Positions 26,535-35,647 of a stretch of DNA of 64,000 nucleotides are shown here, piece by piece. A model generated the notes under the pieces. That model was not told the DNA's origin and searched no databases. It saw nothing but the letters and a program-made list of their open reading frames with translations. How positions within the stretch are numbered: position 1 is the first letter of the stretch; every line of letters starts with the position of its first letter. A program made the position numbers and the translations under genes. The stretch comes from Mycobacterium numidiamassiliense (GTDB lineage Bacteria > Actinomycetota > Actinomycetes > Mycobacteriales > Mycobacteriaceae): positions 1,550,001 to 1,614,000 of the forward strand of contig NZ_FUEZ01000003.1 in assembly GCF_900157365.1 (NCBI RefSeq), given 5' to 3'.

Positions 26535-28399
26535 GAAAGCTCAAGGCCTTCCAGGTCACCCTTGGCGCGCCACTCGGCGATCAGGTCACCGAAGGCGTAA
26601 AAGCCCGGCGAGTAGAAATCACCGAGGAACGCACCATTGTCTTTGGCGCCACCCTGACCCTCATTGTTGTAATAGCCAGGGGTGCAGGACATCTCGAAGG
26701 CCGAGTTGTCGATCGCGAGTTCGGCGACCGTTTTGACCCAGCCGTCCTGGCCCTCTTGACTGGGTTCGACGGTGGTCGCGCCTCGTTTATGCGCCTCGGC
26801 GATGATGTAAGCGATGTGCTCGGCCTGTTGCTCGAACATCGCGGTGGTGTTGGCCGAGACGCCGCCCTGGATGAAGCCGGTGAAGAACTGGTTGGGGAAT
26901 CCGCGGGTGGTAATGCCGTGCAGCGTCTGGTACCTGTCGTGCCAGTAGTCGAACAGCGACAGCCCGTCTCGGCCCTCGATGACGTCGACCGCGAAGCGCC
27001 GACTGATCTCCGTGGAGATCTCGAACCCGCTGGCGAATACGACGCAATCGACCTCGTACTCGACGCCGTTGGCGACTATGCCCTTTTCCGTCAGGCGTTC
27101 CACTCCCTTGGATTCCGACACGTCCACCAACGTCACGCTGGGCAGGTTGAACGCCGGGAGGTACGTCTCGCTCGAACACGGCCGCTTGCACATGAAGCGG
27201 TAGTACGGCTTGAGCGCCTCGGCGGTGTCGGGGTCGTCGACCAGCGCGGCCACGCGGCGGCGCAGCCGCTCCATGATCTTGTAGTCCTCTTCCTCCCGGA
27301 TCGCCATGATCTCCTCGATCCCCAGCGAGGCGGGATCCGGGCTGGCGGCAATCCGGGCGGTCATGTTGCGGCCCAATTCGGTCCAGAAGTCGCACACCAG
27401 ATCTGGTTCGCCGAAGACCACCCCCACAAACGGCGACCAGTTGTGGAAGTTGCGCTTGCGCTCCTCCTGCCAACCGGGCTGCAGAGCCGCCGCCCAGGCC
27501 GGGTCGGTGGGCGTGTTGGCGCGCATGTCCACCGACGACGGGGTGCGCTGGAACACGAAGAGCTGCTTGGCATCCCGGCCGAGATGCGGCACCAGCTGGA
27601 CGCCGGTAGCCCCAGTGCCGACGAGTGCGACCCGCTTGTCGGCCAGCCTATGCAGGCCGCCGTTGGCATCGCCGCCGGTGTAATCGTAGTCCCAGCGTGC
27701 GGAATGGAACGCGTGGCCGCCGCTGTCCAGGTACTCCTTGATACCGGGGATACCGGGCAGCTTCGGCTTGTTGTATGAGCCCTGCGCCATCACCACGAAC
27801 CGCGCGCGGATGTCGTCGCCGCGGTTGGTGATCAGTCGCCAGCGCTTGCTCGTCTCGTCCCAGCGCATGGTCTCGACCTGCGTTGAGAAGATCGCGCCGT
27901 CATAAAGGCCGAAGTGCTTGCCCATGGCCTGGCAGTGCGCGAAGATCTCGGCGCCGTCGGCGAACTTCTTGCTCGGCAGGAAGTCGAGCTCCTCGAGCAT
28001 CGGGATGTAGCAGTAGGCGTCGTTGTCGCATTGGATGCCCGGGAAGCGGTTCCAGTACCACACTCCGCCGAAGTCCCCTGCCATGTCGATGACCCGAACA
28101 TCCTGCACGCCGGCCTTTTTCAGGTAGGCACCCGACAACAACCCCGCGAACCCGCCGCCGAGGACGGCCACCTCGATGTCCTCGTCGATCGGGGCGCGGT
28201 CGGCCACCCGGGTGTACGGGTCCACCTCGTAGAGATCGGCCAGGTCACCGTCGAGTTCGAGGTACTGCGCGCCGCCCTCCTTACGCAGGCGCTTCTCGCG
28301 CTCCCGGGCGTATTTGGCCCGCATCGCGTCGATGTCGAAGTCGTCGGGCGTCTGCGTCGGCCCACAACCGTCCTGGTGCTTTTCCATGTCGGGGGTCAT
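26531..28399 (-). CDS. FAD-dependent Baeyer-Villiger-type monooxygenase
   Basis: A 622-residue flavoprotein monooxygenase. After an N-terminal extension of about 75 residues comes the FAD GxGxxG turn VAVLGGGFAGLLSG, the GGVWYWNRFPGIQCD segment typical of cyclohexanone-type Baeyer-Villiger enzymes, and the fingerprint-like GGHAFHSARWDYDY. The second dinucleotide turn is VGTGATGVQLVP. These enzymes insert oxygen next to a ketone to give an ester or lactone. Overlaps the Rieske gene upstream by 4 bases and the SDR gene downstream by 4, so they are one operon. The substrate is unknown; a steroid or terpenoid ketone is possible. Confidence 0.9.
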   Translation of the reverse strand: MTPDMEKHQDGCGPTQTPDDFDIDAMRAKYAREREKRLRKEGGAQYLELDGDLADLYEVDPYTRVADRAPIDEDIEVAVLGGGFAGLLSGAYLKKAGVQDVRVIDMAGDFGGVWYWNRFPGIQCDNDAYCYIPMLEELDFLPSKKFADGAEIFAHCQAMGKHFGLYDGAIFSTQVETMRWDETSKRWRLITNRGDDIRARFVVMAQGSYNKPKLPGIPGIKEYLDSGGHAFHSARWDYDYTGGDANGGLHRLADKRVALVGTGATGVQLVPHLGRDAKQLFVFQRTPSSVDMRANTPTDPAWAAALQPGWQEERKRNFHNWSPFVGVVFGEPDLVCDFWTELGRNMTARIAASPDPASLGIEEIMAIREEEDYKIMERLRRRVAALVDDPDTAEALKPYYRFMCKRPCSSETYLPAFNLPSVTLVDVSESKGVERLTEKGIVANGVEYEVDCVVFASGFEISTEISRRFAVDVIEGRDGLSLFDYWHDRYQTLHGITTRGFPNQFFTGFIQGGVSANTTAMFEQQAEHIAYIIAEAHKRGATTVEPSQEGQDGWVKTVAELAIDNSAFEMSCTPGYYNNEGQGGAKDNGAFLGDFYSPGFYAFGDLIAEWRAKGDLEGLELS

Positions 28400-29796
28400 G
28401 CCCGGGGGGACTCCTCACCTGAAAGTTCCTGGGGCTCACCGGCGCCCATGTACCGCGACAATTGATAATGCAGATTGACCGTGCTGCGTTCGCGGTACGG
28501 ATTGGGCTTGGTGCCGGGGAAACCGAGCGACTTCATGCCCTGCTGCACCGCGGCCATATTGGAGAAGTCTTGCGGCAGAACCGACCGCCACCTGGGGTCT
28601 CCGACCGGTGTGTATTCCCATTCCGTTTGGGGCTCTTGGCCTTTCGGGTACAGCTCAAAGACCGACACCTCGAAAATGCACTTGTCCGGGTTGTAACTGG
28701 GGTGCGGGCGCGCGCCGTAGCACAGGGCACTGGTCAGGCCCTGCCCGATCTGGAAGTTCGGGAAGATCTGCCACGCGGTGCCGGCCTGTCCGAGGACGTC
28801 GGCCGGAATCGTCGGCCAGATCACGCCGCGGGACTCGTCGTCGCGGCGCGCCGACGCCAGCCAGTGCTCGAGAACCTTGTCGGCCGGCGTCCCCTCGGGT
28901 AACTCGTCCACCAGGCGCTTGGCGGCGTTCACCAGCGTCTGGGTGGTGGTGGCATTGGTTTCTTCCATCGTGTACACCTGCATCTCCGCGGTCGACACAC
29001 GCGGGTCGGCGCCGATGCCCAGGCGGATCTTGGACTTGGTGGCCTCCATGTCCTTTGGGGCGTCGTAGCCGATATGGCTGTGCTTGCCTTGGGCTTTCGC
29101 CCATCCCTTGAATTCGCCGAACTTATTAAACTCGGGATGCGTGGTGTAGACGTGGTAGGTCTCGTTGAAGGCCTCCAGCGCGACCTTCCAGTTGCAGTCG
29201 AAGGACAGCCACTTGCGCCACTTGTAGCGCATGTTCTCCAGGCCGAACGGATCGAGGATCTTTGCGGCAGGGAACAGGTAATCGGCCAGCGGCTCGCAGT
29301 CGGGGTCCATGTTGATCCACAACCAGCCGCCCCACGTATCGACGCGCACCGGCCGAAGGTGGGTGTTGTCCGGTGTGAGCGCGTCCTGCCAGTCCTGTTG
29401 TTCGCGGATGTGAGTGCACGCGCCGTCCAGGCCGTACGTCCAGCCGTGAAAGCCGCACACGAACGACTTTCGGGTGCGGGCACAGGCGTTCTTGGCGCCC
29501 TCGGGCGTGTCGATCAGCCGACGGCCGCGGTGCATGCAGACGTTGTGGTGGGCGTGAAATTCTGCCGCGCCGGTGCGCACCACGATGATCGAGTCGTCGA
29601 GAATGTCATAGGTGAGGTAGCTGCCCACCTCGGGCAACTCCTCGACGCGGCCCACCTGCTGCCAGACCTTGCGCCATAGCTTGTCGCGCTCGGCGCGGGC
29701 GTAGTCCTCGGAGATGTATGCCTCGACGCCGATCGTCATCGATCGCGAAAGTTCCTCGGGCGCACTGGCATTCGCATCTTTCGCTAGATCAGTCAT
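28396..29796 (-). CDS. Rieske aromatic/alicyclic ring-hydroxylating oxygenase, alpha subunit
   Basis: A 466-residue oxygenase component. The Rieske [2Fe-2S] ligands are C87 and H89 (VCMHRGR) and C114 and H117 (FVCGFHGWTY). The mononuclear iron region reads FNETYHVYTTH (H215, H220). It hydroxylates a ring or C-H bond using electrons from a reductase, and no ferredoxin or reductase gene is seen nearby. I chose the ATG at 29796 rather than the GTG at 29799 because GGAGG is spaced five bases from it; TGATG couples it to the upstream SDR stop. The 4-base overlap with the monooxygenase gene places it in the same operon. No beta subunit is encoded beside it. Confidence 0.9.
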   Translation of the reverse strand: MTDLAKDANASAPEELSRSMTIGVEAYISEDYARAERDKLWRKVWQQVGRVEELPEVGSYLTYDILDDSIIVVRTGAAEFHAHHNVCMHRGRRLIDTPEGAKNACARTRKSFVCGFHGWTYGLDGACTHIREQQDWQDALTPDNTHLRPVRVDTWGGWLWINMDPDCEPLADYLFPAAKILDPFGLENMRYKWRKWLSFDCNWKVALEAFNETYHVYTTHPEFNKFGEFKGWAKAQGKHSHIGYDAPKDMEATKSKIRLGIGADPRVSTAEMQVYTMEETNATTTQTLVNAAKRLVDELPEGTPADKVLEHWLASARRDDESRGVIWPTIPADVLGQAGTAWQIFPNFQIGQGLTSALCYGARPHPSYNPDKCIFEVSVFELYPKGQEPQTEWEYTPVGDPRWRSVLPQDFSNMAAVQQGMKSLGFPGTKPNPYRERSTVNLHYQLSRYMGAGEPQELSGEESPRA

Positions 29797-30659
29797 CACA
29801 TCCTCCTAATCTCCGCGCGGAAGGATTCGTCCTTGAGGAAAAGCGACGTGTTGTCGGCGCCGAGATGGCTCCACTTGAGGTCCAGCCCGCCATCGACGAG
29901 CAGCGTCTGGCCGGTGACGTAGCTCGACATCTCCGAGAGCAGAAACAGGATGGCGCCGGCCTGCTCCTCGGGGCGTCCACGCCGGCCCATCGCGATCGCC
30001 TGCCGGTCCCGCTCGGGGTCCTCGTCGACGTAGGTGCGCGAGGCCGCCGTCTCAGTGACGCCGGGCGCCACGGCGTTGACGCGGATTCCCGACAACGCCA
30101 GCTCGAGGGCCATCGTGCGGGTCATCGCCACCATCGCGGCCTTCGCGGTCCCGTAAGCGATGTGAAACGGCGCGGTGTTCATGCCGCTGATCGAGGAGAT
30201 CGACACGATCGATCCCGGTTGTTGCTGCGCCACGAGTTCGGCCGCCACGGCCTGGCTCATGAAGAAGGCGGTTTCGAGGTTGTCGGCGAAGATCTTGCGC
30301 CAGTCGCCGCGCGCCACCCGGGTCGACGGCATCCATGTCGACGGCTCGGCGCCGCCGGCGACATTGACCAGGCCGTACAAGTGCCCGTCGGTGCGGCGCG
30401 CCTGCTCGATGACCGTGGCGATGCCCTCGTCGGTCGAGGCGTCGGCCGCGACCGGCACCACGGGCAAGCCCTGCTGTGCCAGCGGGCCGATGTGTTCGTC
30501 GAGGTTTTCCTTCGATCGGCTCACCGCGATCACCGTGGCGCCTGCGCGAGCGGTCATGGCGGTCACGGTCGTGCCGATGCCGCCGCCGCCGGCGCCGGAA
30601 ACCACCACGATGCGACCGTCGAGCCCTAAGAGGGCGTCGTGATCGGCGAGATCGTCCAT
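29796..30659 (-). CDS. SDR-family oxidoreductase, first gene of the leftward operon
   Basis: A 287-residue short-chain dehydrogenase. Motifs: VVVSGAGGGGIGTTV (nucleotide turn), VNVAGGAEPS in place of NAG, catalytic SISSISGMN...IAYGTAKAAM, and the C-terminal VTGQTLLVDGG. It would oxidise an alcohol to a ketone, for example the product of the Rieske oxygenase encoded immediately downstream (inference). The start is an ATG at 30659, and the gene is transcribed away from the shared region that holds two palindromes. Promoter and operator for the whole leftward operon are therefore expected just upstream. Confidence 0.9.
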   Translation of the reverse strand: MDDLADHDALLGLDGRIVVVSGAGGGGIGTTVTAMTARAGATVIAVSRSKENLDEHIGPLAQQGLPVVPVAADASTDEGIATVIEQARRTDGHLYGLVNVAGGAEPSTWMPSTRVARGDWRKIFADNLETAFFMSQAVAAELVAQQQPGSIVSISSISGMNTAPFHIAYGTAKAAMVAMTRTMALELALSGIRVNAVAPGVTETAASRTYVDEDPERDRQAIAMGRRGRPEEQAGAILFLLSEMSSYVTGQTLLVDGGLDLKWSHLGADNTSLFLKDESFRAEIRRM

Positions 30660-30713
30660 GACCTGCTTTCCCCCGCCGCGGAAGTCAATGCCGGCGACCG
30701 GATCTATTGCTCA

Positions 30714-30727
30714 TTTGTCCGGACAAA
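30714..30727. promoter_or_regulatory. Palindromic operator candidate for GntR regulator (site 1)
   Basis: TTTGTCCGGACAAA is a perfect 14-base dyad located 55 bases upstream of the leftward operon start. HutC-group GntR proteins bind GTxTAxAC-like dyads, and a gene for one lies in the opposite operon. A second site with the same GTC-GAC core is 95 bases away. Confidence 0.55.
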
Positions 30728-30808
30728 ATATCCCATTCTGTCCTTTGGAGAACACTATTCCGATCGGTGGACATCGCTGTCAAGGTCGGACCGACGCGGC
30801 CGGATGGC

Positions 30809-30824
30809 TATTGTCTGGACTAGT
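30809..30824. promoter_or_regulatory. Related operator candidate (site 2)
   Basis: TATTGTCTGGACTAGT is an imperfect dyad with core GTCTGGAC, differing by one base from site 1. It lies 51 bases upstream of the lactonase-like start codon, where it could control the rightward operon. Confidence 0.45.
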
Positions 30825-30874
30825 AGGAGTTGATAGCGTCCAGCCCAAACGGCCGACGGAAGGACTCGGCGAGC

Positions 30875-32497
30875 ATGTCCATTTCACGGGCCATCTCATC
30901 GCAGCCATCGCGGTATGCGGCGACGCATCCAGTCGACGTCGCGCGCGGCTGGGAGCTCGAGCGTGTCACCGCGCCCAGTCGCCTGTTCGGCGCCAACGGT
31001 TTGCGCACCGGGCCGGACGGCCGCATCTACATCGCCCAGGTCACCGGCAGTCAGATCAGCGCGCTGGATCACCGCACCGGGGAACTGGTGACCGCCAGTC
31101 CCAAAGGGGGCGACATCGTGGCGCCCGACGACGTCGCGTTCGACGCCAGCGGGAACCTTTACGCGACCGAGGTGATGGACGGTCGGGTCAGCGTGCGGGA
31201 TACCAGCGGTCGCACGAGCGTGCTGCGCGACGACGTTCCGTCAGCCAACGGCATCACCGTCCATCGGGGCCGGCTGTTCATCGGCGAATGCCGCGAGGGT
31301 GGACGGCTGCTCGAGTTCGACCTCGCGGGTGGGCCACCCCGGGTCCTGTTGGAGAACGTGCCCTCACCGAACGCGATGGAGGTCGGGCCCGACGGCCTGC
31401 TGTACTTCCCGGTGATGGGTGCCAACGAGATCTGGCGTATCGACCCCGACGGCGGCGAGCCGCAGTGTGTGGCAACAGGTCTCGGTGTGCCCGACTCGGT
31501 CAAGTTCGACGCACGGGGCTACATCGTCTCGACGCAGGTGGCCAGCGGGCAGGTGCTGCGGATCGATCCCCGCAGCGGCGAACAGCGTCTGCTCGCCCAG
31601 CTGAATCCGGGGCTGGACAACTGCACCTTCGTCGGCGACCGGCTGTTCGTCTCCAACTTCACCGGCGAGATCACCGAGATATCACCGGACGGCACAACGC
31701 AATCCGTGTTGGCCGGTGGGCTCAACTGGCCGATGGACCTGGCGGTGGGCCACGACGGTCAGCTCTACATCGCCGACGGCACGTACTTCTACGTCGCCCT
31801 GCCCGATGGGTCATTGCACACCGCGGGAATGTTGTTCAGCCCCGGCTATCCTGGATTCCTGCGCGGCGTCGCCGCGAGCGGGCCCGGCGAGTTCGTCGTC
31901 ACGACGTCGGGTGGCCAGGTCGCCCGCTACCGGCCCGAGGCCTGCGAAACCGAGGTGCTGGCGGACGGTTTCGACCAGCTCTACGGTGTGGCCCTGAGCC
32001 CGGGCGGCGTGGTGTTCGCCGAGTTGGGCACGGGTCGAGTGCTGTCGCTGCAGTCGAGTGGTGTCGCGGTGCTGGCGGCCGATCTGCGCGAGCCCGTCGG
32101 CGTCGCGATCGATGCGGACGGGGTGTGTCTGGTGGCCGAGGCCGGGGCGGGGCGGGTGCTCCGGGTCGACGGGTCGAGGACCGACACCGTGGTCGCCGAT
32201 CTGCAACGCCCGCAAGGCATTCTGGTCCAGGGCGGTGTGCTCTACATCGTCGACGCCGGTGCCAAGGAGCTGATCGCGTTCGACCTGTCCACCAACGCGC
32301 GGCAAACGATCGCCGCCGGGCTGCCGGTCGGTCCGCCGCCCGGTGTCACGCCCAAGCCGCTGCTGGGCATGCCGCCGTTTTCCGGGCCGCAGGGCCCCTT
32401 CGCCGGCATCACCGCCGCGGCCGACGGGACGCTGTACATCTCGGCCGACGGCGATGGCAGCGTACTGGCCGTGCGCCCGACACCGGACGGCCCCTGA
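30875..32497 (+). CDS. Double SMP-30/gluconolactonase-like beta-propeller protein
   Basis: A 540-residue protein made of about 11-12 repeated blade motifs such as GPDGRIYIAQVTG, DASGNLYATEVMDG, GPDGLLYFPVMGANEIW, GHDGQLYIADGT and DADGVCLVAEAGAGRV. Normal SMP-30/lactonase propellers have six blades and about 300 residues, so this is nearly twice as long and looks like two fused propellers. A lactonase role fits a Baeyer-Villiger enzyme encoded opposite, but catalytic metal ligands were not assigned. The ATG at 30875 has GGAAGGA upstream; an alternative TTG lies at 30830. Ends in TGATG with the GntR gene. Confidence 0.75.
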   Translation: MSISRAISSQPSRYAATHPVDVARGWELERVTAPSRLFGANGLRTGPDGRIYIAQVTGSQISALDHRTGELVTASPKGGDIVAPDDVAFDASGNLYATEVMDGRVSVRDTSGRTSVLRDDVPSANGITVHRGRLFIGECREGGRLLEFDLAGGPPRVLLENVPSPNAMEVGPDGLLYFPVMGANEIWRIDPDGGEPQCVATGLGVPDSVKFDARGYIVSTQVASGQVLRIDPRSGEQRLLAQLNPGLDNCTFVGDRLFVSNFTGEITEISPDGTTQSVLAGGLNWPMDLAVGHDGQLYIADGTYFYVALPDGSLHTAGMLFSPGYPGFLRGVAASGPGEFVVTTSGGQVARYRPEACETEVLADGFDQLYGVALSPGGVVFAELGTGRVLSLQSSGVAVLAADLREPVGVAIDADGVCLVAEAGAGRVLRVDGSRTDTVVADLQRPQGILVQGGVLYIVDAGAKELIAFDLSTNARQTIAAGLPVGPPPGVTPKPLLGMPPFSGPQGPFAGITAAADGTLYISADGDGSVLAVRPTPDGP

Positions 32498-33237
32498 TGC
32501 CCCAGACCATCGAGGGCGACCACCGCTACCTGCAGATCGCGCGCACGCTGCGTAAGGAGATCGTCGACGGGGTCTACCCGGTGGGTTCGCAGCTGCCGAC
32601 CGAGCACCAACTGTGCAAGCGTTTCGCGGTGAGCCGATTCACCGTGCGCGAGGCGCTGCGCCGGCTGCGCGAGGACAACCTGGTGGCGTCTCGGCCGCGG
32701 GCGGGGACCCGGGTTGTTCCGCGGCCGGCATCGAGTTCCTATGCCCAGGACGCGATGTCGATCGACGACCTCCTCGCATTCGCGGCCGGCGCGCAGCTGA
32801 CCATCGAATCCAACGCTATGGTGACGATCGACGACGACCTCGCCGCTCGGACCGGGCTCGAGGTCGGCACCCAGTGGCTATCGGTGCGCGGTTACCGGCA
32901 GGCCGATGGTGCGTCGGTGCCGATGTGCCGGACGGAGTACTACATCAGCCGGACTTTCGCGGCGGTCGGCAGGCTGCTGCAACGCCATGCCGGCCCGATC
33001 TTCCCGCTGATCGAGGATCTGTTCGGCGTGAGCGTCGCCCAGTTGCACCAAGAGATTGCGGCCGTGCAGCTATCGCCGGAACTGGCCGACGGCCTGGGCG
33101 TCGAGGTGGGGACGGCAGCGCTGCAGATGCGCCGCACCTACACAACCTCCGACGGCGAGGTGGCCCAGGTGACGATCAACACCCACCTGTCGTCGAGGTT
33201 TCGGTACGCGATGACCATGCGTCGCGTGGATGGATGA
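32497..33237 (+). CDS. GntR-family transcriptional regulator (HutC/FarR subfamily)
   Basis: A 246-residue regulator. The N-terminal winged HTH is YLQIARTLRKEIVDGVYPVG, then LPTEHQLCKRFAVSRFTVRE. A UTRA effector domain fills residues about 90-240 and ends in a TYTTSDGEVAQVT segment. HutC-type UTRA domains bind small acids, sugars or CoA-pathway intermediates. The start codon shares one base with the stop of the lactonase-like gene (TGATG), which shows translational coupling; the frame stays open far upstream but is not coding there. It is the only regulator inside the catabolic block, so it most likely controls both divergent operons through the two palindromes between them. Confidence 0.9.
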   Translation: MPQTIEGDHRYLQIARTLRKEIVDGVYPVGSQLPTEHQLCKRFAVSRFTVREALRRLREDNLVASRPRAGTRVVPRPASSSYAQDAMSIDDLLAFAAGAQLTIESNAMVTIDDDLAARTGLEVGTQWLSVRGYRQADGASVPMCRTEYYISRTFAAVGRLLQRHAGPIFPLIEDLFGVSVAQLHQEIAAVQLSPELADGLGVEVGTAALQMRRTYTTSDGEVAQVTINTHLSSRFRYAMTMRRVDG

Positions 33238-34852
33238 GGCCGCCCGAGATGAGGTCGCGGTGATCACCCGGGCAAACACGGCAGACGCGTCGCAGGCATA
33301 CCGGCGCGGGTTGTGGGTGCACACCACCCTGGCCGACGCACTGCGCGCGGCCGCCGAGACGTCGCCACGGCGAACAGCGCTGGTGGACAAGGATATTCGA
33401 CTGGACTGCGTCACGCTGGACGCGCAGGCCCGCGCGCTGGCACACACGATGACGAAGCGCATGCCGACCGGCAGCGTCGTGTCGTTCATGCTGCCGAACT
33501 GGCACGAGACCGCGGTCATCTACCTGGCCGCGACGCTGGCCGGAATGGTGGTGAACCCAATCCTGCCGTCGCTGCGCGACCACGACCTGCGTTTCATCCT
33601 CGAAGATGCCAGCACCGCAATGATTTTCGTCCCGGACCAATACGGCGGCCACGACTATGCGGTGATGCTCGAACGCGTGACGGCCGGGATGAGCCGGGCG
33701 CCGGAGGTGGTGGTGCTGCGCGGCGGCGCCGATCCGCACACACCGTACGCGGCCCTGCTGACACCACCGTCGGGGAACGCGACGCTTCCGGCGCTGGATC
33801 CCGATTCCGTACGGATGATCCTGTACACGTCCGGCACCACGAGCCGCCCGAAAGGCGTCCTGCACAGCCATAATTCGATACACGCCCTAATCTGTCAGAT
33901 CCGTGACCACTGGGCGATCGAACCTGGCGACGCGTTCCTGGTCCCGTCGCCGGTCGCCCACATCGGCGGCTCGATCTATGCATTCGAATGCCCGCTACTG
34001 CTGGGCACGACGGCGGTGCTCATGGACCGATGGGATCCTTCGGAGGCGGTGGCGCTGATGAACTCCGAGCGGTGTACCCACGTGGCGGGGGCCACGCCGT
34101 TTCTGCAGCAGCTGTTGTCTGCCGCCGAGCGCGCCGACACCCGCCTGGCCGACTTGAAGGTGTTCATCTGCGGCGGCGCCTCGGTATCGCCGTCGCTGAT
34201 CCGGCGCGCCGCAGAGTATTTCGACCATGCCGTGGTCACACGGGTGTACGGCTGCACGGAAGTGCCCGTCGCGACGGTCGGCGCACCCCGGCCGGACGAG
34301 GCCGGCCACGCGGCGGACACCGACGGCAGGGCCGGTATCGCCGAGATTAAACTCGTCGCGCACCCTTCCGCGCCGGCCGGTGACGGAGAGATCTGTGTGC
34401 GCGGCCCGCAGATGCTATTGGGCTACCGCCGTCCCGAAGACAACACCGAATCATTCGATGCCACAGGGTTTTTCCGTACCGGAGATCTCGGGCGCTGGGC
34501 CAACGACCAGTACTTGATAGTGACCGGCCGAGTCAAGGACGTCATCATACGCAACGGCGAGAACATCTCGGCCAAGGAGGTGGAGGATCTGCTCGCCGAC
34601 CACCCCGGTATCGCCGAAATCGCGGTCGTCGGGCTGCCGGATGCGCGCACCGGGGAACTGGCATGTGCGGTCATCGTGCCAAAGGGCGATCTGCGGCCGG
34701 ACGTCGCAAGCCTGTTTGCACTCCTGCAACGCAAGGGCGTAGCGAAATTCAAGGCGCCAGAACAGGTCGTGATCTGGGAAGCCCTGCCGAAGAACGACGC
34801 GGGCAAGATACTCAAGCATCAGATCCGGGCGACGCTGATTAAGGATGGGTGA
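33230..34852 (+). CDS. Acyl-CoA synthetase (ANL superfamily)
   Basis: A 540-residue AMP-forming ligase. It has YTSGTTSRPKGVLHSH (phosphate loop), VYGCTEVPVATVG, FFRTGDLGRW and the C-terminal LPKNDAGKILK lysine motif. It resembles cyclohexanecarboxylate-CoA ligase and other ring-acid or short-chain ligases, which would suit an alicyclic acid. Overlaps the GntR gene by 8 bases and is followed by an SDR gene starting two bases after its stop, so the rightward operon is lactonase-like, gntR, ligase, SDR. Together with the CoA-transferase on the other strand, it would supply the CoA ester for further breakdown. Confidence 0.9.
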   Translation: MDEAARDEVAVITRANTADASQAYRRGLWVHTTLADALRAAAETSPRRTALVDKDIRLDCVTLDAQARALAHTMTKRMPTGSVVSFMLPNWHETAVIYLAATLAGMVVNPILPSLRDHDLRFILEDASTAMIFVPDQYGGHDYAVMLERVTAGMSRAPEVVVLRGGADPHTPYAALLTPPSGNATLPALDPDSVRMILYTSGTTSRPKGVLHSHNSIHALICQIRDHWAIEPGDAFLVPSPVAHIGGSIYAFECPLLLGTTAVLMDRWDPSEAVALMNSERCTHVAGATPFLQQLLSAAERADTRLADLKVFICGGASVSPSLIRRAAEYFDHAVVTRVYGCTEVPVATVGAPRPDEAGHAADTDGRAGIAEIKLVAHPSAPAGDGEICVRGPQMLLGYRRPEDNTESFDATGFFRTGDLGRWANDQYLIVTGRVKDVIIRNGENISAKEVEDLLADHPGIAEIAVVGLPDARTGELACAVIVPKGDLRPDVASLFALLQRKGVAKFKAPEQVVIWEALPKNDAGKILKHQIRATLIKDG

Positions 34853-34853
34853 G

Positions 34854-35627
34854 ATGCAGGTCGCAATCGTCACGGGAGCGAGCAGCGGTATCGGCTTGGG
34901 GTGTGCAACCAAACTTGCCGAGATGGGCATGGCGGTCGTCGGCACGGGCCGCGACCAGGATCGGCTCGCCGAGCTCGAAAACGCGGTCAACGACCCGGAT
35001 CGCGTCGCTACCATCGCTGTCGACCTGACCCAGGACGACGCGCCGCGACGCATCGTGGACCTCGCGGTCGGCCGATGGGGTCACATCGACTTCCTGATCA
35101 ATAACGCCGGAGTCGGCAGCCCAAAACCGCTGCACGAAACTGACGACGAAACGCTGGACTACTTCTTGGGTTTGATGCTGCGCGCGCCGTTTAGGCTCGC
35201 GCGCGACGTGCTGCCACACATGGAACCCGGGTCGGCGATCATCAACATCACGTCGACATTCGCGGTCATCGGCGGTCTGCGCGGCGGCGCGTACTCCGCG
35301 GCCAAGGGCGGGCTGACGGCGTTGACCACTCACATCGCCTGTCAGTACGGGGCATCCGGCATCCGCTGTAACGCCGTCGCACCCGGGGTGACGGTAACGC
35401 CGATGGTGGAAAAGCGTTTGGAGGACGAACGATTTCGCAAGATCAACACCGAGATGACGCCACATCAGCGGCTGGGCACGATTGATGACATAGCCAGCAC
35501 CGTCGCCTTCTTGTGCTCGCCGGGCGGAAGTTTCATCAATGGGCAGACGGTCGTCGTCGACGGCGGATGGAGTTCGACGAAGTATCTGTCGGATTTTGCG
35601 CTTGCGTCGCAATGGATTACGCCGTAA
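34854..35627 (+). CDS. SDR-family oxidoreductase
   Basis: A 257-residue short-chain dehydrogenase: VAIVTGASSGIGLGCATKL, NNAGVGSPK, catalytic NITSTFAVI...GAYSAAKGGL and a GQTVVVDGGW end. I prefer the ATG at 34854 (MQVAIVTG) to one at 34845 because AAGGA is spaced nine bases from it and abuts the other. The active-site Ser is replaced by Thr in the NITST segment, with a Ser before the Thr, so the catalytic residue is intact in one of the two positions. Last gene of the rightward GntR operon. Likely oxidises a hydroxy acid or ring alcohol, which is inference. Confidence 0.9.
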   Translation: MQVAIVTGASSGIGLGCATKLAEMGMAVVGTGRDQDRLAELENAVNDPDRVATIAVDLTQDDAPRRIVDLAVGRWGHIDFLINNAGVGSPKPLHETDDETLDYFLGLMLRAPFRLARDVLPHMEPGSAIINITSTFAVIGGLRGGAYSAAKGGLTALTTHIACQYGASGIRCNAVAPGVTVTPMVEKRLEDERFRKINTEMTPHQRLGTIDDIASTVAFLCSPGGSFINGQTVVVDGGWSSTKYLSDFALASQWITP

Positions 35628-35647
35628 CGCAAACTCCGACGAGTTGG

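Noticed and set aside
30658..32496. Open reading frame running upstream in the gntR frame
   Set aside because: It overlaps the lactonase-like gene in another frame, has Arg-rich composition, and the HTH protein starts cleanly at the TGATG at 32497.
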